From the NCBI GenBank assembly GCA_029204225.1, contig CM055094.1, positions 63,006,442 to 63,070,441 of the forward strand: 64,000 bases of DNA, written 5' to 3'. The number at the start of each line of letters is the position of its first letter. Position 1 is the stretch's first letter. Origin of the DNA: Diphasiastrum complanatum (Eukaryota; Streptophyta; Lycopodiopsida; Lycopodiales; Lycopodiaceae). The notes beneath the pieces were generated by a model, which was not told the DNA's origin, did no database searches, and worked only from the letters and a program-made list of their open reading frames with translations. Both the position numbers and the translations under genes were made by a program. Below are positions 34,073-49,740 of the stretch, piece by piece.

Positions 34073-34076
<4 letters not shown>
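33277..34076 (+). pseudogene. LINE F apurinic endonuclease domain
   Basis: Begins LRLSLWNCNGIHSSTTAGDF (equivalent of the APE N-terminal motif), then LLLTETHES with the catalytic Glu, LDRDLFMAICYFPPD, ILLVGDFNARTGS and a final SDHSYL, the catalytic Asp-His pair. At least two frameshifts and a stop (about 33500-33560, 33778) interrupt it. APE-type endonuclease nicks the target DNA to prime reverse transcription. In this family the domain ends exactly where the internal CT array sits. Confidence 0.8.

Positions 34077-34124
<48 letters not shown>
34077..34124. repeat. Internal (CT)n in LINE F between EN and RT
   Basis: About 24 CT units just after the SDHSYL motif, reading Ser-Leu repeats in frame. 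The same junction in LINE B (6037) also has the array. The tract is therefore likely to belong to the element, having expanded from a short CTCTC in the coding sequence. Confidence 0.9.
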
Positions 34125-38591
<4,467 letters not shown>

Positions 38592-40032
38592 ATGGACCTT
38601 GCTATGCCCTCGGGTGAAGGACCGTCTTCACCACCACCTCCTCCTGATGTAGATACTAATCAACTTGTTCAGGCTTTGAACTTGCTGCAAAACCAAATCC
38701 TGGACATGCAAGCCAAGCATGCCACGGCCGAGCAAGAGTGGCGTTCCTCGACGCACTCACGGTCCGCTGGTTTTTATCCAATGTTCAATCCGAAATTCTT
38801 TCCGGGCGAAAGGAAGGACCGGCTTCCCGATGTGGTATTGTCATGGCTAGATCGGTGGAATAGTCATTTTTCGCACGATGCGCCTGATAGTACAAAGATC
38901 GCTTCTCCTCTCATGTTTTTACGCGATAAGGCATTCACATGGTGGCAGGATCTAAAAGAGAGGGCTGGATGCCTTTCAAGAAGCCTTTAAAATGGCGTTT
39001 CTTCCGGTATTGGATGACTTTGAGCATTGGCGGCGTTTCACCAGCGTGCAAATGGGTACTAGGCCGTTAGATGCTTATATCCAAGAGCCTGTTAAAATTA
39101 CATTTCATTTTGGGGCTTCTGAAGGAATTTCAGCTAGAAGTGCAGCGTAACCAACCACAGACTATCAAAGACGTTGTTCACTTTGCGAAAATCTTCGATG
39201 ACGGCCATTCTGCTTCTCGCAAGGAGCAAAGTATGCCCAAGGCTGATCAAAAAGAAAAGAAACTTTTCAAGAAGTGGGGAGAGACAAGACGGACATCGGT
39301 TCTCAGAGCGGGAAAAAGCGCGTCAAGTTGGATCGCGCAGACTATGACAAGGCGAGAACCGACGGCTTGTGCTTCTCCTGTATGGAGAAGGGGCATCTTT
39401 CAAAAGATTTCCTAAAGAAAAAGAAAAAGAAATCTGGCGGGCAACCTAAATCTTTTAAAGCGCCAGGTAATTCTACTATTTCTTTTGTTGATTTATCCTT
39501 TAAGGATGGCACTAGTTGCGAGAATTGTTGCTTCAATACAACTGTTTTTGGCCCCCACAATCTCATTCGTATGAATGGAATCGTAGGACGCCAAGCTGTG
39601 ACTGTTCTTTTTTATGATGTTTCCACACATAACTTTATAAATGCTAGAGTGGTGCAGAATCTCAAGGTGGCTACCGCACCAAGTAATCACTTGTATGTGG
39701 TGAAAATGGCATCGGGGGAAGATCGGCAGGCTTGGGATCAGCTTGTTCCTCAGCTGCCGCTTCAGATTCAAGATTATGTTGAATCGCTAGATTTTCATAT
39801 AATGAATTTGGATAGTGTAGACATAATCTTAGGAAAAGAATGGTTTTATTCTAAAAATGAGTCTTTAAGAAAGGATTATGTTACACATAGTATTTCCTTT
39901 TTGCATAAGGGCTCGTTGGTTGAGCTAAAAGGCGATGTAAACAGACCTTTTGATCCTATGGTTTCTGCTTTAGAAGTTGTTGAATATTTGAAAGATTCTG
40001 GTAATAAAGTTTATCTTGGTTTTTTGAAATGA
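38592..40032 (+). pseudogene. gag-protease of gypsy 3
   Basis: The first frame, 38592-38990, has a Pro-rich start then capsid sequence (MFLRDKAFTWWQDLKERAG). After shifts the second frame, 39274-40032, carries a zinc knuckle, CFSCMEKGHLSKDF, whose last Cys is Phe. The protease region has YDVSTHNFI where DTG/DSG is expected, so the catalytic motif is lost. It continues with LDSVDIILGKEWF, the conserved hydrophobic-GxxWF region after protease, to a stop at 40030. Confidence 0.75.
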
Positions 40033-40079
40033 AATTTATGTGGATGACCATGTAGTCCAGAGTCTAAATATTGATTTAT

Positions 40080-41235
40080 CGCATTTGCCTTTGAATGTGC
40101 CTTTAAATAATCCCTTAAGTGTTAATTCACCTGAAGGAATAATATTTAACAAGCTTAGGCAAGAGTATAGCGATGTAACTCCATGATGGCCTACCTCCCC
40201 AAAGGAGTGTCGACCATCAGATTGAGTTGCTTCCTGGAAGCCAACATGTATCTCTTTTTCCATACAGGGTTAGCATCAAGGAAGAGGATGAAATTTCTAG
40301 GCAGTTACAAGAACTTCTTAGGATAGGCCATATTCGTCCTAGTAAGTTCCCTTGAGGAGCACCAATCCTTTTAGTTAATAAAAAGGATGGCGGCACACGT
40401 TTGTGTGGTCACTTTAAAAAGTTAAATGATTTAACCATCAAGAACAAATATTCCATACCTAGGATGGATGATCTTATGGTTCGTCTAAATGGAGCTAAGT
40501 ATTTCTCCAAGATTGATCTTAGATCGGGATACCATCAGATAAGGATTAGGAATGAAGATGTTCCTAAGACTGGATTTCGATCCAAGTATGGCCATTATGA
40601 GTTTTTAGTGTTACCTTTTGGACTCACGAATGTGCCTGCCACTTTCCAACAATGATGAACGATATTCTTCGCCCATATCTGGGAAAGTTTGTGGTTGTGT
40701 ATTTGGATGACATATTAATTTATGGTATTGTCTTGGATCTTCTAAGGCAAAAAAAACTCTATGCTAAGGAGTCGAAATGTGAGTTCGTCCAAACTAAAGT
40801 CAAATACCTGGGCCATGTCATATCCGATAAAGGTCTTGAAATCGATTATGACAAAGTCCGTAAGGTACAAGAATGGCCGAGACCTTAGACAATTCGTGAT
40901 GTGAAATCCTTTTTGGGCTTCATAGGATTTTTCACAGGTTCATTTTGGACTATGCCTTTATTGCATTGCCCTTAACGAACGTTCTTAAGGGGGTGGAGAA
41001 AAAATGTAGCCGCAGGAAAAGTCCATTGATAACATGGACTGATGAAATGAATGAGAGTTTTGAGACTCTCAAGCACTGTGTTTCTACGGCTCCAATTTTA
41101 CACATTGTCAATCCTAGCCGACCCTGTGTGGTTGATACGGATGCTAGCGACTTTTTTGTTGGAGCGGTCCTTTATCAGGATGGTAGACCAGTTGCTTTTG
41201 AAAGCAAGAAGCTGGATCCTGCTCAGACTAGGTAT
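40080..41235 (+). pseudogene. RT and RNase H (first part) of gypsy 3
   Basis: The RT start is damaged (stop near 40355). Then [35 protein letters not shown] and [17 protein letters not shown], a stop at 40656, and VVVYLDDILIYG with the YLDD motif intact. A deletion follows the catalytic motif, then KVKYLGHVISDKGLEIDYD. RNase H has RPCVVDTDASDFFVGAVLY and is cut by the solo LTR at 41235 in the ALDPAQTRY-type region. Confidence 0.8.
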
Positions 41236-41669
41236 TGTTAGAAGTAATAACTGTTAATGTTAGTTTCCCATAGGTTACTTTGACCCAAAAGGTCTAGACT
41301 TCTGTAACCATGGGTTAGGTTTATTATTTAGACCATGTTAAGTCAGTTTTAGTTGAGTTGGACCCAATTTTGGTCCAGTAGTAATTCGTGGGTCCAAGTA
41401 AAGTCTAATTATGTTAAGGGACCCTATCTTGACTTTTGGGGGTGTCCTATAATTAGTAGTGGATCTTGGAAGGTTCTAGAACTTAGGGTTTGAAAGAGTC
41501 TAGGCCCTTGGAAGGCCTATTTATATGTACCCAGTGTCCATTTGTAATTCATTCCCTTTCAAGCATTGCTACTACTTTCTCTCTCCTTGAGGGCGCCTAA
41601 CCCTCTCCCTCTTTTTCTTGTATATGGAGATTGAATGTTAGAAGGATCTTGGCACTTTGATTTCCTACA
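41236..41669 (+). mobile_element. Solo LTR inserted in gypsy 3 RNase H
   Basis: 434 bp from TGTTAGAAGTAATAAC to TTTCCTACA. GGTAT precedes it and GATAC follows (41670-41674), a diverged target duplication. RNase H coding resumes directly after it (STYENKLFTAI-like). It is the same family as the LTR at 8850-9293, in the opposite orientation. It contains a TTTATATGTACC sequence near 41520 that could serve as a TATA region. Confidence 0.85.
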
Positions 41670-42400
41670 GATACTCTACCTATGAAAATAAGCTTTTTAC
41701 AGCCATTCACACGTTCAAAATCTAGAGGCATTATCTTTATGGTGCTAGATTTACGGTGATGACTGATCATCTATCCCTTAAGTATATTTGTGATGCCAAG
41801 GACCTTCGTGGCCGTAAGGCTAGATGGTCGGAACTTATTCAAGAGTTTGTGTTCGACATTAAGTATCATAAAGGTACGTCGAACTGTGTTGTCGATGCCT
41901 TGAGTCGGATTGGAGAGAAAATCAGTTATGCTTTGCTGAGATCCAATCTTATTTGTATCTTTCACTACGGGATCTTTGTCGAACCGCTAGATGTCCTGAT
42001 AGGAAATTCTAGATCTAGTGATGACCTTGGGATGCAGGATCCCAAGCAATCCCGAAATGATAAGATCCAAATCCTGCAATAGTGTCATGACAACCCTTGT
42101 GCCGGTCACCCAGGCATACAGAGAGGACACTTGACCTTGTTAGGCAGAATTTCTTCTGGCCAAAGATGAAATGTCATGTTGAGGCATACGTTCAAGGTTG
42201 TGAACAATGCCAGCAAAATAAAGCAGAAAGACTTAAAGTTGCGGGTCTTCTACATCCCTTGGAAATTCCCAACAAGAAATGGAAAACTATTTCAGCGGAT
42301 TTTGTGATTGGACTCCCTGGCTTGCTGAAGGCCTGCACTCCTCGTCATGATCAGAATCTTGCTCAACAGTATCTTTGGTATCCTCCTTCTGGTCGCTTGT
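41670..42400 (+). pseudogene. RNase H (end) and integrase zinc-binding region of gypsy 3
   Basis: After the solo LTR: YENKLFTAIHTFK, a stop, then FTVMTDHLSLKYICDAKDLR and KYHKGTSNCVVDALSRIG, the RNase H end with its conserved D-A-L-S-R. A linker follows, then integrase HHCC-type sequence: GHPGI, LVRQNFFWPKMKCHVEAYVQ, GCEQCQQNKAE, then NKKWKTISADFVIGLPG at the start of the catalytic core. It ends there. Confidence 0.75.
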
Positions 42401-42414
42401 TCCCCAAACCCTAA

Positions 42415-43995
42415 ACCCCAAACCGAACAAAAGGCCAACATTTTAGCGCGTTTTCAGGTGTTTGTGTGGTCCGCGTCCCTGATTCCGTAGCGCCTATGAA
42501 AACAACTGCAACAAAACTGCTGCTAATAGTGGTGAATGGTCGTCAAAACCGTGCCATTCACTACAGGGAGTGAATGGTCACCAGAAGAGTGGATGGTCAT
42601 CATAACTGTGTCGTTCACTACTGGGAACCATAAGACCTACTGGCTGGCCCGACGGCGAGGGACCCTGTCCCGGACCATGGACAGTTGTTCTGCGGTGAAG
42701 TTAATTCCAATCCGTTGCGTTTCCTTGCCCTCGCCAGCTTGGGCAGGGGGGAGCAGGTCCGAGGACCGTGAGGGCACGTAGCTGCAGCTCCGGTAGTCGC
42801 CCCATTATCTCTTGCTGGCTCTTGTCAAATCCTGCTTCTAGCTTTTGTTTGTGTGTCGGCGGACATCTACCAGGACACGCTCCAACTAGTTGCCGACGTG
42901 ACGTTGTACCACTCCAAACCCTAAATCTATCTCATCACATAGGCCATGGTACTGTGTAGAACGCATCATCGGTCCGGGAACATAGTCCACAGGTTCGTGA
43001 TCCCGATACGAACCCAAGGGATCGAGTCTGGCTCGATTCAGGTATTGTTCGGTCAAAATGGCCTTTCGACTGGAGCGAAGCGCAATTAGGTCAAGCGAAA
43101 TGGACTGGTTTTGCAACTCTCCGTCCGACGGCCCTGTTTCTCCAAACGAGATCCGTTTCGGGTGCCGTCTGTTTCGGCCAGTGGACAACCTTGATATGAA
43201 CTTGTGGGAACAAACAGGACGAGGAAACGACCGACGGTCGGGCCGCAACATCCGTTCGAAGTTCGATATCAAACAGGGCTTCAGGGACACTCTGTCCGGT
43301 CGGGACCTGAAAACTGGGAGATGTTTCGGAGCCCCCGTGCTGGTACACAAAATTTCGACATCGTATTGTAGCGTGTTGGAGTAGTGCCATAACTAATTAG
43401 TAAGCTGTTGAAGTTCATCCGGGAAGAAACCGATCTCATCAACCCAGTCACAGTAGTGTATAGCTTGTCACTCTTCTGGTGAGCCCTAATTTCCCCCAGA
43501 GACTTCTGCTCTTGAGAGCTTGTCACTCTTCTAGTGAGCGTTCACCTCTCCCCAATCCTCTGGCGAGCATTCACTTGTAAACTCCAAACCAGTAATATGT
43601 GTGCCATACAAACCTTCACTCGAAACCACTCTTAGATCTTTCTTTGCCGCTTTTTTGGAGCTTAGTTCCCAATGAAGGTTCGTAATAATTTATGAACTGC
43701 TCACTGGCCATGGTTGTTTAGTAATACTGAGGTTATGAGAGGCATGGCCCAATGGTTAGGTCTGTTGCAAATTTTTTTGGTACCGTTTTCCTATTTTTTA
43801 ACAGGAGGGGGCAGGTGGGTGTCAGACACCCTCTGATAATTAATTCCGGGGGAATAAAAGGGGCCATAAATTGCTTTTATTTTGCTTTTGGGATGGAGGA
43901 CAGTGTAGGCAGGTGCCTGTATTTTTTTTTTTTTTGAAATCATTTTTTTGGAAAAAAACGGATGCGTGTCCGCGTCCGCCATCCGCTTCCTTAGA
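42415..43995. other. Unassigned GC-richer stretch
   Basis: Contains related words such as GAATGGTC(G/A)(T/C)CA (42530-42610) and two near copies of GAGCTTGTCACTCTTCTRGTGAGC (about 43464-43540). Overlapping frames of up to 154 aa on both strands (42886-43390) have no recognisable domain and look like composition artefacts. It may be an LTR or leader of an unrecognised element. Confidence 0.35.
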
Positions 43996-44000
43996 TATAT

Positions 44001-45502
44001 ATCATAGGTCCCGCGGTACTGGGTACCGCGGATCCCGGTGCCGCGGGACCATACTGGTACCGCGGTACCACAATTTAATAATATATATATTATTTAATAT
44101 TTAATTTTTTTTTTTAAACCTAAACTACCCGCCCCCCTGGCTTCTCTCCCAGATTTTTGTCGGCCCATCGCTACCCTGGCATCGCTCTTGGTTTTGTTGC
44201 CCTGCCTTCGCTCGCCCCTCTTCTGATTTGCGTCGCCCTTCGCCCACAGACCGCCCTGCCTTGCATTTGATTTGCCTCTCCCTGCCTTCGCCCTGCCTTC
44301 GCCCATTTTCAGCATCTCTCCAACAGTGAACCCTAATGTTTTTTTCCCAGCAATCCATCCTTCCAGCTTTAGCTTCATCTGCATTTTTTCCCTAGTTTTC
44401 TCCATCGCAATGGTGCAATCCGACCTTTCCGGTCTCTGGGACGAGGTAGACATTGTCAGGCCGATTGCCGACAAGACCAACAAGACCGGTCAGAAGATCG
44501 TGCGTTGCCAATATTTGCCTCGTCGAATTTGCTGCGTCTCTCACTCGCCTTAAAGGCCACCTGCTCGGTGCACGCCAAAAATGGTGCCACCTTAAATGCT
44601 GCCCCTTGTGGCAGCATGTCCATCCCCGACAGGCAGCAACTATTGGACACCTACGGGCAGCGGCTCGTGGCGGGGGAGAACACCATTCCAGAGGGCGTTC
44701 TCCGGTTTTGCACCGCTCCTTATGTGGCTGACCCAAAGTTGCTGCCTGCTTGGCTGGCACGCACGAGGAGAGGGAGTCCATCCTCATCCCATCCCATTGC
44801 CCCTCATCCCCCTCAGACAGTTCCCCCACTCGCACCCCCATCTGCACCCATTCTGGTGGATCCCGTCCCATCACGTCCGCCAGTTGCCACTGCGGTTCCA
44901 CCACCACGTCCTGTTGCTCGCACGCCCCCAGTTTACGATTTTCTCATGGACTCTCCGCCACCCGAGCAGGCCCATGATGCTAGTGACGAGGCCTTCGAGG
45001 ATGTTGATGAGATCCCTCTCACAGCACCCTGGCTCTCAAACAGCCTCTCACAGCTTGTCACTGGCTCTCGCTTGCTCTCTCACTGGCTATCATTGGCCCT
45101 CTCACGGCCTCTGAAAATGCCTCTCACAATGGCATTGTGAGTGCTTATTTATCCCCACAGCCTGATCGGCCATGTGGATCCCCATCATCCCTCCATGTAC
45201 CTTTGTACCTGCCCCCATGTGATGCTCCCCCCGTGTTGCTCTCCCATTGACCCCATGGTCTGCTCACCCACAGTGCCCATGTGCTGTTGCACCAGTTCCC
45301 TGCACCATGTACTGTACCCTCTTTTTTTACACCCAGAACCCTTTTTTTTTTTTCCATTTTTTTAACCTATTTTGGTAGGTAAAAGACAATAATTAAATAT
45401 TAAAAAAAAATATTAAAAATGGTACCGCCCTGGTACCGCGGATCCCAGGGCGTTACCACTATTATGGTACCGGCGGTACCATACCAGCGGTACCAGAGGA
45501 CA

Positions 45503-45508
<6 letters not shown>
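44001..45508. mobile_element. TIR element with GGTACC-rich ends and captured BED-finger ORF
   Basis: The left end starts ATATCATAGGTCCCGCGGTA. The right end finishes GGTACCAGAGGACACTGATA, followed by a long (TA)n. Both ends carry many GGTACC / CCGCGG palindromes within about 100 bp. The same two end types bound a 212-bp element at 61217-61428, so I read 44001-45508 as a longer relative. The interior, about 44110-45340, has a different GC-rich composition and encodes a BED-type finger. The TA-rich flanks hide any target duplication. Confidence 0.6.
44410..45140 (+). pseudogene. BED-type zinc finger / Pro-rich ORF inside the TIR element
   Basis: Frame 1 starts MVQSDLSGLWDEVDIVRPIA and runs to GQKIVRC. 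Frame 2 continues with VEFAASLTRLKGHLLGA. Frame 3 then reads KNGATLNAAPCGSMSIPDRQ, LLDTYGQRLVAGENTIPEGV and a Pro-rich stretch to a stop at 45138. W-D-x-V, the Cys, and RLKGHLLG are the hallmarks of the BED finger that opens hAT-type transposases and their domesticated relatives. Two frameshifts and no DUF659 or hAT C-terminus leave only an N-terminal fragment. It could be original to the element or a captured gene piece. Confidence 0.55.

Positions 45509-45566
<58 letters not shown>
45509..45566. repeat. (TA)n array
   Basis: About 28 TA units immediately right of the TIR element. Confidence 0.95.
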
Positions 45567-45570
<4 letters not shown>

Positions 45571-46149
45571 TGTTCCAGCGTACCAAACCAAAAGGTTCGG
45601 AACGGGTATTATATGGTTTAGCTACTTACAATAATATTGAGGAGTAGTGTTACTTGATAGATGGTCCCATAGAATGTTACTCTCAATCGGAGTTAATAAA
45701 TTCACTCAACTCTATCCTACTCTATTCTAGCAATTTATGGACCCCACACCAGCACTTGGTCTCCACTGTTTCCTTTATAATTATCTGTTAGTAGAATATG
45801 CATCTAGACCCCTTGGAATAAGGAATACTTCGTCGTACCAATAGTGACTGGATGGTTGGATAAGCTTGGGCAATCTTATTGAGCTCTTAGCCCCAACTCC
45901 CTGGACCTCCTAGCTAGCTAATGATTAGCCTAAGGTCTCTCCAAGTGACAACTTGATCGATTGGAGAGTAGTTTCTAGCTTAGCTTAGACATAGGTTGGA
46001 TTTAGTCACAATAGCTGCTTATCATCATTCTTATGGGGGTATTTCATAGTCAATAGGTTGACTGTAACAAGACTGCACTTTTACCCTAACACATAATGGC
46101 CTGTAGCATGTTGATGTTTGTCTAAATATTTTATTATGTCTCATTGTAG

Positions 46150-46296
46150 GCTTTGAAGGAGACAGCTGAAAAGCTGGAAGGTGCTTCAGATGAATCCCAA
46201 GAGAAGTTAAGCAGTGCATTTGAAATAGCGGCATCCTTGCGGAAGCTGCTGGAAGATCGTGAAAGCCATTTTGCGACACTTGAAGGCAATTGTCGG
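46150..46296 (+). CDS. Sfi1-like gene, window exon 11 (coiled coil)
   Basis: 49 codons, phase 0. The acceptor is TCATTGTAG and the donor TGTCGG|GTGGGT. The product is ALKETAEKLEGASDESQEKL, then SAFEIAASLRKLLEDRESHF and ATLEGNCR, a charged coiled coil continuing exon 10. It follows the 14.1 kb intron that contains LINEs F and G, gypsy 3 and the TIR element. Confidence 0.85.
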
Positions 46297-46475
46297 GTGG
46301 GTGGTCAAAATATTTTATGAAGTCAATCTTGTAGAGAATAGGACGTTGTTATCAACGATATTCCTTCTGGTGATGTTAAATAGCTGTCAAAAATTGTGCT
46401 GAAAGTTTTCAACTGAGTCCTATTTACCCTGAATGCTATTTCTGGAAACTAATTGCACACATTTAACATTATTAG

Positions 46476-46607
46476 AGGAAAGAATTGGAACTTGGGGAGA
46501 TACAAAGAAAGCTTGCTTCAGCCAATAATACTTTTTGTGAGACAGTTGAAGTACGTGATGCTCGCATTAATGAGCTGGAGAACCTGCTTGTGCACAAACA
46601 GACAGAG
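46476..46607 (+). CDS. Sfi1-like gene, window exon 12 (coiled coil, last recognised)
   Basis: 44 codons, phase 0. The acceptor is CATTATTAG and the donor ACAGAG|GTAATT. It encodes RKELELGEIQRKLASANNTF, then ETVEVRDARINELENLLVHK. The heptad pattern is clear. There is no stop codon, so at least one more exon is needed. I found none convincing before 64000, which means another long intron or a missed exon. Confidence 0.83.
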
Positions 46608-47879
46608 GTAATTGTCGTGTTTGCATTTTGACAATATAATGTAATGACATGTCTTTTGAAAAACATGCATCCCATTCTGATATGGATTTATGAATTAAAG
46701 TTGCTTTATTACCTGTTTCAAAGTGTTCTTGTATCTCATGACTGATTGTTTCAAGGACAAGGTCAGGACCATTGTCGTACCTAAAGTTTCTTTATGAACT
46801 GATTATATTATATGATATGCGTGTTTATGAAAGTTCATTGTCAATTACTAATTGTTAATTGCAATCCATAACCCCTCGTGTCTTATAGAAGAGCTAAGAA
46901 TATATATTCACCGACCAAGGAAGAGCATTTGCCTCACTTGTTGATTAGCGTATCATTTTGTAGTTGAGGAAGGTCAGTTGGAATGCTGAGTTCTAGTTTG
47001 TGCACCAATTCTTGAAAGGGCAGTCAAAGATGACTATGTGTCCCATCTTCTGCAATGTAAGAATTAACATACCAATTACGTTCATTCTCACACCTCTTTT
47101 GTACGAGATGACAAAAGTTTGAATTAAGTACTATGTGGATTTGGACCTTTAATCTTCGATAGAATTTGTCCTCAAGTAAATCTGTATTTCAAAGAAATAT
47201 GAATCTACTTCAACCAGGAAGTTATGAACGGGTTCACAGATATGGGCATCAATGCAACATATAGATCAGAAATGAAGCAGCATAGACTAATCCTTACAAG
47301 AATAGGTAAGAGACATCAGATCATAGACATAGCCCTACAAGCAATGAACCTAATTAGAACTAAGAGAATGGTGTTTCGTACCCATAAGGACATGCAACAG
47401 GTTTACCTGAGGTGACGGTCTCATTTATGGAACAGAACGTTGGTCGTTTGGGTGCCACATGTCAATCTCCTATTGGTGTGAGGGGACCCTTTGTTATGGA
47501 CCCACGTCAGTGTGCACAACTGATGCGTGTCGTTGGTCATGCATGACTCCTATGGTTGGAGATGACCCCACCTGGACTATGTATATAGAGGTGGATCTTC
47601 ATGAGCTTGTCATTGATTCTTTTCTAGAGGATGAAGAGCTCTTCCATTGGTGGTTAGGTCAGGATGATTATCTAGGCTTTAGGATGTAGGTAGGCAAGGG
47701 TCGAGGGTAAGGTATGGTGTTATGGGACACCATGGCTTATCGGAGATCCGAGCTTGCTTGATGGTGGTTTATAGCTCCAGTGCATGGGGGAGAGGTGGCA
47801 GTACCTCCATGGATGGGCAGTAACATAGCATTTGTCACCTAAATGTCAAAAAAAGAAAATAAAACTGTTGTAAAAAACA
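46608..47879. other. Intron sequence, nothing recognised
   Basis: AT-rich to 47400, then GC-richer. A 63-aa frame at 47224-47415 and a 76-aa frame at 47459-47689 have no recognisable domain and no matching splice phase. I do not annotate them. Confidence 0.4.
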
Positions 47880-48523
47880 GCCCATAAAGACTATTTTATG
47901 AACTCTTGGCAGCCAAAACCAAAAGAATTTGGCAGTTTTTGGAAACTGTCTGAAAAAACCCAAAAAAAAATAAAAATTTGCCGGGCACCCGGCGTTTTGT
48001 GGTATGGGGGGGGCGGAGGGTGGGCACAACAGCGCCCGCCCTGCTCAACCTCACCTTTTTGTTTGGTGAGTGTCGAATGGGATGGTACAATTAGTACCTT
48101 CCCTCTTACATATCTTGTTTATGAAAGTACTCCTTACCAAGAGTACTTGATAAGACTTTGTGTTTAAGCTTTGAAAACTTTGTGAACTTTTCAATTTTAA
48201 ACAAAGTTTATAAAGCAACGTTTGCAAAGTTTTGTAAAACAAAGCTTTAAACAAAAGTTTACAAACTAAAACCTTATGAAATTTATGTCACTTCATAACA
48301 TAAACTTTTTAAAGTTAGAAACTTTGTTTAAAAGAATTTTCATATCTTTTAAACCATAGTTTGGTATAAACTTGTAAATAAGATACAAGCTTGTAATTAA
48401 AGAGAGAGGGGAGGGATTGGAAGAGGTACACAGGTTGTACTTGCAGGCTGTACCTACAGCAAGTACATGCCTGTAATGTGTAGCTCTCCACCTCCTTTGG
48501 CCTCCGCTTGGGCCTCTTCCATC
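47880..48523. mobile_element. Left flank of gypsy 2: gypsy-3-like LTR/leader remnant
   Basis: Rich in AAACTTTG-type words and ending in a segment (48430-48523) similar to 37970-38060, sharing ACTTGCA, GCAAGTACA, CCTGT and CTTTGGC. It ends CTTCCATC. The final CCATC is the left target duplication of gypsy 2, and the interrupted element continues at 57003. Confidence 0.55.
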
Positions 48524-48915
48524 AGTTACGAACAAGACCACAATATGCTATGGCTGATCTATGAAAGCAGGACATAAGCAGGAATTAGTCTAGAAAGCAT
48601 GAAAGAGAGCTTAAAGAGACTAAAGAGGAGAGAGATCAATATCATAGTTGAATAACAAATGACACAGATTCCGTACTTATAGCCTAAAGGAAGCCTTAAA
48701 AAGGAAGCTTCCAGTGGCAAGGGCCCAACTGGGAGGGATAATAGTGCACCCTCCAAAAAGGCCCCCACTCTCCAGTAATATGTTCAAATGTCCAAACAAT
48801 GAATAATAAGGCCCAAGGCCAACCATAAAGTCTAAGTGTCAGTAATGAATAAAAAAGGACCCAAGGCCTGCTTATGCATAAAGTAAAGTAAATGTAAATG
48901 GACCAGTCCATAACT
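48524..48915 (-). repeat. 3' LTR of gypsy 2
   Basis: 392 bp. On the minus strand it begins AGTTATGGACTGG, directly after a purine-rich GTCGGGGAG tract, and ends GTTCGTAACT against the CCATC target duplication. The non-canonical AGTTA/TAACT ends are confirmed by the duplication. Confidence 0.92.
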
Positions 48916-48992
48916 CTCCCCGACACAAAAATAAGACCCAATTACCGAAAAGAAAGTGGATCATATAGCAACAAGCCCTGGTGGATCAACAT

Positions 48993-49740
48993 CTAGAACA
49001 ACATCTGGGAATCAACAAGTGCAACAAGAGCACGAGCGTGATCTGCAAGTGATGGTGTATGATAAAAGACATCAATAGGCTCCCATGTGGCCTCCTCAAC
49101 AGGACAACCATCCCAGTGAACCAAGAATTGTATCTGCCAGTGGCGTCGACTATGGTATAGACGAACCTGTAATATAGCAGCATGTAAAAATGGAAACAAC
49201 TTGGGAGCAGTAGGAAACTCAGCATCACAAGGAGCGTCATCCTCAATAGCAGCACGTAACAAACTGACATGGAATACATCACATGCATGTGTGGAAGCAG
49301 GAAGCTGTAAGCGATATGTAATTGGACTAAGAACCTCCAAAATGCGATAAGGCCCATAATGACGGGGTGCAAGCTTCTCAGTAGAAGCATGGCCCTGGAC
49401 AAAATGATGACGTGCAAACCGTAGGCGTAGATAAACCATATCTCCAAGCTGAAACTCAACATTACTAGCATCAGTCTCAACCATAAACTTCTGATCAAAC
49501 TGGGATAAACACATAAATAACGGCAGCATCAACAACACCACGACGAAGAGTATCAAACGTTGACTGACAATCAGAAGTCCAAAGAAAAGTACGAGACTCT
49601 TCAAAAGTGCATGAAGAGGAGCGGCAATAGTGGCAAAATGAGGAACGGGACGTCGAAGGTGAGTGGCTAACTCAAGGAACATACGAACATGATGAACATC
49701 AGTCGGAATAGGCCAATGGCCTGAACTTTATGAGGATCCA
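48993..49740 (-). pseudogene. Gypsy 2 fused RNase H start / integrase C-terminus with chromodomain
   Basis: A minus-strand frame with the RT-RNase H linker (FATIAAPLHALLK). After a diverged, probably frame-shifted stretch comes FMVETDASN, the first catalytic Asp motif of RNase H. This is joined directly to VEFQLGDMVYLRL, the integrase C-terminal region. Then YGPYRILEVLSPITYRLQLP and CDVFHVSLL follow, ending in a chromodomain (IQFLVHWDGCPVEEATWEPI, about 49125-49060). Known: such chromodomains guide integration to heterochromatin marks. Most of RNase H and the integrase catalytic core are missing, an in-frame-looking internal deletion. Confidence 0.8.

Larger units (their letters stand above)
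38592..42400 (+). mobile_element. Ty3/gypsy element 3, decayed, truncated in integrase
   Basis: Gag, protease, RT, RNase H and the integrase N-terminus lie in order on the + strand with several frameshifts and stops. A solo LTR of another family is inserted in RNase H. Similarity stops around 42330-42400, after the integrase zinc-binding region, so the catalytic core, any chromodomain and the 3' LTR are gone. A deleted relative surrounds gypsy 2 (47880-48523 and 57003-57240). Confidence 0.8.

Noticed and set aside
42886-43390. Overlapping frames of 99-154 aa on both strands
   Set aside because: Open on both strands in a GC-rich stretch with no domain or codon pattern. Treated as composition artefacts.
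44094-44483. Minus-strand 129-aa basic frame
   Set aside because: It runs antisense to the BED-finger ORF region and is made of low-complexity Lys/Arg/Gly sequence. No domain.
47224-47415. 63-aa frame as a further exon of the Sfi1-like gene
   Set aside because: No coiled-coil pattern, and no acceptor or donor in the required phase.
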